The notes beneath the pieces are model-generated. The model was not told where the DNA came from and searched no databases. It saw only the letters and a program-made list of their open reading frames with translations. Positions 1 to 5,084 of a stretch of 5,084 bases of DNA are shown here, one piece after another (positions within the stretch are counted from its first letter, which is position 1; each line of letters opens with the position of its first letter). Made by a program: the position numbers and the translations under genes. The stretch lies in NCBI GenBank assembly GCA_016789485.1, contig JAEURE010000215.1:1-5084 (forward strand). The letters are read 5' to 3'. This DNA is from Anaerolineales bacterium (GTDB lineage: Bacteria > Chloroflexota > Anaerolineae > Anaerolineales > Villigracilaceae).

Positions 1-454
1 GAAACGAAGTGGTTGCTTTTCCAACATCTGAGATGGCTTTTAGCAGGTTGTTGCGCCGCGACACTTCCAGTTCATTTTTCTTTGCCAGCTCTTTGAATTC
101 TGTCAAGAGGTTTTGGTGTTTTTGTCCTATTGCTTTGAGGTTGGAGGCAATAGCACCCAGTCCACCGGGAAGTAACTTTTCATCAAGGTCCACGTTTAGT
201 TTTTCGCTGCCAAGCTCCTGAGTGTACTTCTCGATTTTCGAGAGGGGAATAATGAACAGAAAGAAAATCACCCCTGAAGCCAAGGCTGCCGCAGCGATTA
301 AAGCAATCGACAACTGTATTGAAAGATTGAAGGCCAGGTTTTGGTTGCGAACTTCCCGTTGTACGAGAAAGAACACAACCCCGCTCGAAAGCAGGGAGAA
401 AGCTATAAACCATAGGAATAGCCGCCAGGTACTGCGGGTTCTTGACTGATTCAC
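1..454 (-). CDS. Two-helix membrane protein with HAMP-like segment, 3'-truncated
   Basis: The first 151 residues of a signalling protein that runs off the left edge. The basic N-terminus (NQSRTRSTWR) is followed by a membrane helix at about 12-31, a loop of only about 15 residues, and a second helix at about 48-69. A HAMP-like segment starts at the typical proline (P70-L71) and continues to about 115, with a glycine-rich connector (PGGLGAIASNL, 96-106). A coiled coil (about 113-136) leads to LLKAISDVGKATTS (137-150), which resembles the start of a GAF domain. HAMP segments relay signals from membrane helices to cytoplasmic domains, and the loop is too short for an extracytoplasmic sensor. The GTG at 454 is chosen because no ATG occurs in frame after the upstream in-frame stop; GGAG lies 11 bases before it, a long spacing. 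It sits 46 bases after the preceding gene, so it is probably in the same operon. The missing part may hold the effector domain, for example a histidine kinase, but nothing visible proves this. Confidence 0.82.
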   Translation of the reverse strand, partial: MNQSRTRSTWRLFLWFIAFSLLSSGVVFFLVQREVRNQNLAFNLSIQLSIALIAAAALASGVIFFLFIIPLSKIEKYTQELGSEKLNVDLDEKLLPGGLGAIASNLKAIGQKHQNLLTEFKELAKKNELEVSRRNNLLKAISDVGKATTSF

Positions 455-500
455 TTCGCGTTTTGCTCCATCGTTCTTTTGACTCTTCAGAATTACAAGT
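455..500 (-). other. Short intergenic spacer between paralogue B and the HAMP-like gene
   Basis: This 46-base gap is the only non-coding stretch in the window. I see no inverted repeat followed by a T run, so no intrinsic terminator, and no convincing -35/-10 pair. It contains a partial Shine-Dalgarno sequence (GGAG, 466-469) and a six-codon open frame from an ATG at 471 whose TGA stop overlaps the GTG start at 454. Read-through transcription from the upstream genes is the simplest interpretation. Confidence 0.6.
481..493 (-). repeat. 13-base direct repeat at a gene junction, copy 2
   Basis: ATTCTGAAGAGTC on the minus strand occurs here, just after the stop codon of paralogue B, and again at 3775-3787, at the end of the upstream GAF gene just before the ATG of paralogue A. 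It includes the Shine-Dalgarno-like GAAGAG. A 13-base match could well occur by chance in 5 kb, so only the matching position at gene junctions makes it notable. Confidence 0.35.
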
Positions 501-2186
501 TTACTTCAGGCGTAATGAGCCGGTATTTTTTCTTACTTGTACCGCCGACTCGATCTGCGGAGAACCTACGCTGATTTCCGCTTCCTTTAAATCAAATACT
601 TTTCTCAACTCCGTGGCGGCAGTGCGTACCACAGACTCTATATCCAAAGTTTCACGGACACGGGTGGAAATATTCGCGATCATTTGATCGCGCAAGGCGC
701 TCTTTTGCGCCTCATCCACCAGACGGCTGTTTTCAAGCGCAAGGGCGATCTGATCTGCTATCTTTTCAACAAGTACGCGCTCTCTCTCAGACCAGTGGGA
801 AATGCCGCCCTTTCTTTGAAGATTTATCGTGCCGATTTTCTGGCCGTGAAGCATCAGCGGTACTTGAAGCCCTTCCTGCGCATCCGTTTTATTTGTTGAG
901 AATATTGGGCGAACGCCGGCAGGGGTGTATTGATAGGCGGGTCTTTGACGGCTTGTCAACTTTTTCCAGGTACGCTCCGTTTGGATGGTTGTATTTATTT
1001 CCAATTGACTCAAAAGGCTTTTTGTCTCATTAAGCAGACGGGTGTTATCGAAAGATATGGCGACCAGATCTGCAAGTGTTTGCAAGATTTCCGCATCCTG
1101 AATACTGAATGCTCTGGTTTGATCCGAATGCAGATCTAATATTCCAAGGATGTTTCCGTGAACTGCAAGTGGGAGGATCATGCGCGAGCGTGTTAGTGGG
1201 AAACTTGCATCACGGACGAAATTTGAGCTGTCGGCGTCCGAAGAAATGATGGGGCGATTCTGGCTTAACACAAGGTTGATCGGGTTTCTTCGATCAGATT
1301 CTACGCGAAACCCCTGTCCAATGAGCTGCTTGCCAGTGACAGAGGAAGCTGATTGCAGGAAAATAGTTTTTTTCTGCTCATCCAGAATATACAAACCCAC
1401 ATGGTAGTATCCAAATTTTTCGGATGTCAGCTGGGTGACTGTGTCCAAAAGCTCGGTGATATTCTGCACCTCTGCCATGCTTTTGGCGACTACAGATGCA
1501 GTGCGCAATTGTGCAGTCTGATTTTCGAGTTCGTTCGTGCGTTCGCGAACCTTTCCTTCCAACTGTGCCCGTTCGGCGGCAAGCTCGTCAAACGCACGCT
1601 GCATATCCGTGACCACCTTGACAAATGCATCTTTGAATTGTCCGAGCGCAGTGACAAGCAGAATTCCTGCGATTGCAAGATCAATGTTGTATATGAACCA
1701 GTCTGCAGGGGTGATCGCTGGGACAGTAGTTGCGGATAGTCGATACAGACCTGTCTGCTGGGAAATAGCAATTACTACTGTGAACAGGATACTGATACCC
1801 AATATTATGATGTCCGCGCGGCGGTCTAGGAGAAGGGACGAGAGTACGATACACGTCAAAAGAAAAATGCTTCCATCCGCCCATGGTCCCCACGCCAGGA
1901 CTGCATTTACACCGACGATAAATGGCATCAGGAGTAAGGCGTATACCCGAACAGGGTAGGGGATTTGCAGTAAAGTTATTGCAACCAGGCCAACGTACAG
2001 TCCAATAAAAAGGATGCGATCACTGATAGAAGCTGTCGGGAACGAGAGAACGATCATGGGAATCGCAACAACACATGTAATGCGCAGGATCGCCAAGATG
2101 AATCGTTCGCGCCAATCCGTGTAACTGAATCTGGACGTTAATAAATTATCCCGATTGGAGGATGGATTAAAAGAACCGCTATTCAT
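501..2186 (-). CDS. Six-helix membrane GAF sensor protein (paralogue B)
   Basis: A 561-residue paralogue of the preceding gene product. I chose the ATG at 2186 because AAGGA lies five bases before it and the resulting N-terminus lines up with the paralogue; the open frame runs on to an ATG at 2252, but that would overlap the upstream gene by 74 bases. DWRERF (24-29) precedes six membrane helices at about 30-50, 57-75, 80-98, 104-120, 124-142 and 163-181, with both ends predicted inside. A coiled coil (about 184-230, VRERTNEL at 213-220) leads into a GAF domain (about 232-386; LTRSRMILPL at 331-340, LGILDLHS at 347-354). The shortened GAF-like module (about 400-488; W407, LT at 410-411, Y418, Y420, closing helix ALENSRLV) and the helical tail (498-541) follow, then a short variable end. 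The only two cysteines (38 and 112) lie in membrane helices. No kinase, cyclase, phosphodiesterase or DNA-binding motif is visible, so an effector partner must be assumed. Confidence 0.93.
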   Translation of the reverse strand: MNSGSFNPSSNRDNLLTSRFSYTDWRERFILAILRITCVVAIPMIVLSFPTASISDRILFIGLYVGLVAITLLQIPYPVRVYALLLMPFIVGVNAVLAWGPWADGSIFLLTCIVLSSLLLDRRADIIILGISILFTVVIAISQQTGLYRLSATTVPAITPADWFIYNIDLAIAGILLVTALGQFKDAFVKVVTDMQRAFDELAAERAQLEGKVRERTNELENQTAQLRTASVVAKSMAEVQNITELLDTVTQLTSEKFGYYHVGLYILDEQKKTIFLQSASSVTGKQLIGQGFRVESDRRNPINLVLSQNRPIISSDADSSNFVRDASFPLTRSRMILPLAVHGNILGILDLHSDQTRAFSIQDAEILQTLADLVAISFDNTRLLNETKSLLSQLEINTTIQTERTWKKLTSRQRPAYQYTPAGVRPIFSTNKTDAQEGLQVPLMLHGQKIGTINLQRKGGISHWSERERVLVEKIADQIALALENSRLVDEAQKSALRDQMIANISTRVRETLDIESVVRTAATELRKVFDLKEAEISVGSPQIESAVQVRKNTGSLRLK

Positions 2187-3771
2187 TTTCATCCTTGTCC
2201 ATGGATATTTCAATGTCAACTTCAGCGGCTTCGAGCGAACGTCCCAATTCACGGACGGCTGTTTGAAGGATACCCTCCATACTTGTTGAAGCCCAGACTT
2301 TTGCGATAATATCGTTGGCCATTTTTTCCCTTGCCGCGATGGATTGGCTTTCCTCTACGAGGCGGGCATTTTCAAGCGCCAGAGACGCCTGCGTTACAAT
2401 GGCCTCCACCAGGCTTTTTTGTTCAGGACTCCACTCGGCAGCGCTGACCAATTGAAGCTGCCCAATAATCTGCTCTCTCAGAGCAAGCGGTATTTCGATC
2501 TCGTTCCCGTTGGGTGTATCGTTATCGCCAAGGGCATAAACCAGGTCTTGTTCATCAGTGAGTGTCTGCCAGGCTCCTTGCAGATATTGCCTTTGGGTGG
2601 CACGCATTTCTGCAAGGCTTTGTTGAGCTTCCTGGAACAGGCGGGCGTTTTCGAGGGCAATGGCGATTTCGTTCGCCATATTTTGAAAGGTACTTAAATC
2701 GGCTTGCTGGAAAGCATTTTCCCGAGTCTCGTGAATTTCCAGTGCACCGAGAATTTCGTCACCAATGATCAGCGGCAATACAATCTGTGAGCGCGTATAT
2801 GGGAGCAAGGGGTTGTCAAGATGCGACTGCTCGGCTTTGCCCCAACTTGAAACCTGCCCCTCTCTTTCTCGAATCGCTTTGGCAATCATGCTGCTTCCAT
2901 TTATATCCAACCGGTACTTGTTCTCGCGCAAAACCCGGCCTGCTTCCCCTGTGGCGGCTATCAGTTCTGCCCATTGTCCGCTGGGGTTGATGAGGAAGAA
3001 TGCTGTGTAATAAAACTTGAATTCGGTTTCTATCATTTGAAGCGCACGCGGCAGCAAATCACTGGGATCCAGGATTGCCGCAACGAAACGTCCGATTTCG
3101 TTGATCTTTCTTAACTGCTGTGTTCGTTCTGCCACATTACTTTCAAGATTATTTCGCTCCGTCTCCAATGTTTTAAGAGTGGAATCGATCTGCTTTTGAG
3201 CCTCGGTGAACTCTCTTTCGAGTCTTTGAAACCCAAGAATGATGACAGCCCCAAACATAACAACAACGCCAGTGGCGCTGAACCAATCCGCTAGTTGAGC
3301 TGGCGAAGCATTGGGATTGAGCGGAACTATTATTTCTTCCAGGAATAAGATGGCAAAAACTATAAATGTAAGAACGTTGATTGCAACTGTGATGATTCCT
3401 GTGCGCGGCGAGAGCAAAATTGTGGAAAATACGATCAGCGCGAAGAAGAAGATCAGGCTGTCCCCTAATATCCCGTGGGTGATGAGTTCTCCCATCCCCA
3501 GCATATAAATGCTCAGCAAAAACACTGTCATTCGGATTGCGTAGGAAAAACGCACAACCGTTACGATGCCTGTAACAATAAAGGTTGTAATAAATATCGC
3601 ATCGACAACTGGGCTGGCTGAGGCATTAACGGCAGGAATGAGGACAAATGCGCCAAACACTAGAACGCCAATCAGTAACGGCAACGCAAATCGTTCCCGC
3701 CAGTTTTTATAGAGCAGTCGGGTGGCATCCTCGGGATTTGAGAATTGCTTGTTTGAAGAAATACTATCCAT
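2179..3771 (-). CDS. Six-helix membrane GAF sensor protein (paralogue A)
   Basis: A complete 530-residue membrane protein with no recognised output domain. A short cytoplasmic N-terminus carrying NWRERF (23-28) precedes six predicted membrane helices at about 28-46, 53-73, 78-98, 103-120, 124-143 and 162-180. Basic residues sit in the even-numbered loops, which puts both ends inside the cell. A coiled coil follows (about 182-222, with VAERTQQL at 213-220), then a full GAF domain (about 222-376; NPLLPYTRSQIVLPL at 320-334, closing helix ALENARLF). Next comes a shortened GAF-like module (about 388-470; W401, LT at 404-405, Y412, IPL at 427-429, closing helix ALENARLV) and the shared helical tail (480-523). 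There are no cysteines. The ATG overlaps the preceding stop by one base, with GAAGAG five bases upstream, so translation is probably coupled. I infer that it senses a membrane or cytoplasmic signal and passes it to a separate effector. I do not recognise the membrane domain as a named family. Confidence 0.95.
   Translation of the reverse strand: MDSISSNKQFSNPEDATRLLYKNWRERFALPLLIGVLVFGAFVLIPAVNASASPVVDAIFITTFIVTGIVTVVRFSYAIRMTVFLLSIYMLGMGELITHGILGDSLIFFFALIVFSTILLSPRTGIITVAINVLTFIVFAILFLEEIIVPLNPNASPAQLADWFSATGVVVMFGAVIILGFQRLEREFTEAQKQIDSTLKTLETERNNLESNVAERTQQLRKINEIGRFVAAILDPSDLLPRALQMIETEFKFYYTAFFLINPSGQWAELIAATGEAGRVLRENKYRLDINGSSMIAKAIREREGQVSSWGKAEQSHLDNPLLPYTRSQIVLPLIIGDEILGALEIHETRENAFQQADLSTFQNMANEIAIALENARLFQEAQQSLAEMRATQRQYLQGAWQTLTDEQDLVYALGDNDTPNGNEIEIPLALREQIIGQLQLVSAAEWSPEQKSLVEAIVTQASLALENARLVEESQSIAAREKMANDIIAKVWASTSMEGILQTAVRELGRSLEAAEVDIEISMDKDENE
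2192..2196 (-). promoter_or_regulatory. Ribosome binding site deciding the start of paralogue B
   Basis: AAGGA ends five bases before the ATG at 2186 and lies within the final codons of paralogue A. It favours this ATG over the one at 2192, which would overlap the site itself, and over the one at 2252. The resulting ATGAATAG overlap of 8 bases with the upstream stop again suggests translational coupling. Confidence 0.65.
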
Positions 3772-5084
3772 TAAGACTCTTCAGAATCGTCGGGCTTGAT
3801 TTTGATCTTCGCATAATACGAGCCTGTAATTCTTGTAACTTCGCTCGCCGTAGTCATAAGAATGGATTGAATATCCGTGGATCTTCGAATCTTCCCGGCT
3901 ACCTCATTGATCAGTCTTTCACGTTCTGCTTGTACACGGATTTGCTCAAGCAGTCTTGCGTTGGCAATAATGGCGGCAAGGCTTCCGCCAAGCGTGCCAA
4001 GCATTTCCTCGTCATTTTCGGTATAGGCGTCTGTCTGTTCGCTTTCCACATTCAATACGCCAAGCAGCTCATTGCGATAAATTAATGGGATCGCCAATTC
4101 GGATCGAGTATTGGCGCTGGCTTGTATATAACGCGGGTCTGTGCTCACGTCTCTGACTCTTAAGGTGCGCCTGTGTTCGGCCACCCAGCCAGTAATACCA
4201 CTCCCAAACTCGATCTGCGTTCGGGAAATATTATCAGAATACCCCATCGAAGCTTTAACTTCAAGTATCTTTTTTTCGCGGTCGGCTAACAAAATAGCTA
4301 CACGGTCACCGCCGAGGGTAACTTGCAGACCATTTACAGCGCTCTCCAAAGCCTCTTCCAGAGTCGTTCCAGATGCAGCAGTTGTAGTAATGTGATGCAA
4401 GAGGCGGTGCTGGGAAAGATGTTCCTGGGTTTCTGCAAAAAGTTCGGTATTGACCACGGCAACGGCCAGTTGATCCGCCAGGATTTGCAGGCTGCGCAGG
4501 TTGTCCTCCGAAAAAGAATAGGATTTAGTGCTTTGAATATCGAGCACGCCCAGAATTCTTTCACCTACCTTCAATGGAATTGCAGCTTCTGCCCGCGTAT
4601 CAGGCAGGAGGGGATTGGCATAGTAGGTGGCGTCCTTGGACGTGTCATTCACAACAAGTTGTTCGCCTCGTGAGCCGACGAAGCCTACAATTGATTTTGA
4701 CCCCACGCCTATTTTGTAGCCGGCCCTTTTCATTTGCGCCCCAGCTTCTCCCGTTGCCTCGCGGATCATTGCAAATTCGCCGGGGAGATCATGCAGGAAT
4801 ATGGAAGCATGATAGAAGTCAAAACGCTCTCGAATGAAATTAACGGCTTTGATTAAAAGCTCATCCAGATTCAATGACCCGCTGATGTCACGGGCGATTT
4901 CTGCCGCAGTTTCAATTTGAACCGCTTTGCGCCGACTCTCATCCAGCAGGTGAATATTATTAATCACTCCTGCGACTTGTCCCGCGATTGTCGTGAAGAG
5001 CCTTAGGTCGTTATCATCGAATGCATGTTCATTTTCGAGGTCCTGGATGATTAAGGCGCCAATTGGATTGTTTTGAACAAGCAT
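3771..5084 (-). CDS. Multi-GAF sensor protein, 5'-truncated by the window edge
   Basis: This is the C-terminal part (437 residues) of a soluble protein made of consecutive GAF domains, which are cytoplasmic ligand- or protein-binding sensor modules. The visible part opens in the middle of a GAF domain (residues 1-47: the IGALIIQD strand, then the helix ending NNIHLLDES), so the ATG at the window edge is almost certainly an internal methionine and the true start lies outside. GAF 2 covers about residues 58-215, with NPLLPDTR...AIPL at 157-171 and LGVLDIQS at 178-185. GAF 3 covers about 224-378, with GSGITGWVAE at 294-303, NTRSELAIPL at 325-334 and the closing helix ANARLLEQ. A helical tail (about 385-428) shared with the next two proteins ends the chain. 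No membrane helix, kinase, cyclase or receiver motif is visible, and no cysteine. The TAA stop shares one base with the next gene's ATG. The GAF assignment is firm; ligand and partner are unknown. Confidence 0.95.
   Translation of the reverse strand: MLVQNNPIGALIIQDLENEHAFDDNDLRLFTTIAGQVAGVINNIHLLDESRRKAVQIETAAEIARDISGSLNLDELLIKAVNFIRERFDFYHASIFLHDLPGEFAMIREATGEAGAQMKRAGYKIGVGSKSIVGFVGSRGEQLVVNDTSKDATYYANPLLPDTRAEAAIPLKVGERILGVLDIQSTKSYSFSEDNLRSLQILADQLAVAVVNTELFAETQEHLSQHRLLHHITTTAASGTTLEEALESAVNGLQVTLGGDRVAILLADREKKILEVKASMGYSDNISRTQIEFGSGITGWVAEHRRTLRVRDVSTDPRYIQASANTRSELAIPLIYRNELLGVLNVESEQTDAYTENDEEMLGTLGGSLAAIIANARLLEQIRVQAERERLINEVAGKIRRSTDIQSILMTTASEVTRITGSYYAKIKIKPDDSEES
3775..3787 (-). 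repeat. 13-base direct repeat at a gene junction, copy 1
   Basis: This is the partner of the copy at 481-493. Here the sequence codes for the last residues (DSEES) of the multi-GAF protein and supplies the ribosome binding site of paralogue A. It may be a trace of the duplication that produced the gene array, or coincidence. Confidence 0.35.
3777..3782 (-). promoter_or_regulatory. Ribosome binding site and coupled start of paralogue A
   Basis: GAAGAG lies five bases before the ATG at 3771, inside the last codons of the upstream GAF gene, and the stop and start codons share one base (TAATG). The match to a full Shine-Dalgarno sequence is only partial. This suggests that ribosomes finishing the upstream gene re-initiate here, which would keep the two proteins in a fixed ratio. 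Confidence 0.6.

Noticed and set aside
1353..1739. Plus-strand open frame of 128 codons inside paralogue B
   Set aside because: It is antisense to the coiled coil and GAF start, overlaps another shadow frame, and its translation has no domain signal.
1537..1959. Plus-strand open frame of 140 codons inside paralogue B
   Set aside because: It lies wholly antisense to the membrane domain of paralogue B, and its Ser/Arg/Thr-rich translation has no recognisable motif.
2187..2252. Longer N-terminus for paralogue B starting at the ATG at 2252
   Set aside because: It would add 22 residues with no counterpart in the paralogue and overlap the upstream gene by 74 bases, whereas the ATG at 2186 has a well-spaced AAGGA.
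2362..2660. Similar nucleotide strings (variants of tttcaagcgc / tttcgagggc) at about 730, 2370 and 2650 that look like dispersed repeats
   Set aside because: They encode the conserved closing helix of GAF domains (ALENARL and variants), so protein homology explains them without a DNA repeat element.
3648..4085. Plus-strand open frame of 145 codons across the junction of the first two genes
   Set aside because: It is antisense to two well-supported GAF genes, shows no domain or plausible hydrophobic pattern, is unusually rich in scattered cysteines compared with the real proteins here, and is explained as a shadow frame.
5082..5084. ATG at the right edge as the true start of the multi-GAF gene
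   Set aside because: The protein would begin in the middle of a GAF fold, lacking its first helix and strands, so the gene almost certainly continues beyond the window.

Overview
The window is a gene-dense, co-directional stretch on the minus strand. It holds four adjacent coding regions, the outer two cut by the window edges, with almost no non-coding DNA. Read in the direction of transcription (right to left) they are: (1) the C-terminal 437 residues of a soluble protein with at least three GAF domains (3771-5084, 5' end outside the window); (2) a complete 530-residue protein with six membrane helices, a coiled coil, a full GAF domain and a shortened GAF-like domain (2179-3771); (3) a 561-residue protein of the same architecture, evidently a tandem paralogue of (2) (501-2186); (4) the first 151 residues of a two-helix membrane protein with a HAMP-like segment, a coiled coil and what looks like the start of a GAF domain (1-454, 3' end outside the window).

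The junctions point to one transcription unit. Genes 1 and 2 share one base (TAATG), genes 2 and 3 overlap by 8 bases, and genes 3 and 4 are 46 bases apart with no hairpin terminator that I can see. No promoter is evident in the window, so transcription probably starts beyond the right edge and continues past the left edge.

None of the three C-termini visible here carries an output domain. I find no histidine-kinase H-box or ATP-binding motifs, and no GGDEF, EAL, HD-GYP, receiver or phosphatase motifs. GAF domains are small-molecule or protein-binding sensor modules, so genes 1-3 look like stand-alone sensor or scaffold proteins whose effector is encoded elsewhere, possibly in gene 4 beyond residue 151 or in neighbouring genes. 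The three proteins share a C-terminal helical tail of about 44 residues, and genes 2 and 3 also share the membrane domain and the shortened GAF-like module. This suggests descent by tandem duplication and possibly assembly into a common complex.

The organism cannot be fixed from this window. Strings of GAF domains with this linker style, in proteins lacking a kinase, remind me of Chloroflexota of the Anaerolineae type. That is an impression from family knowledge and not a database result. I see no RNA genes, mobile elements, CRISPR arrays or attachment sites.
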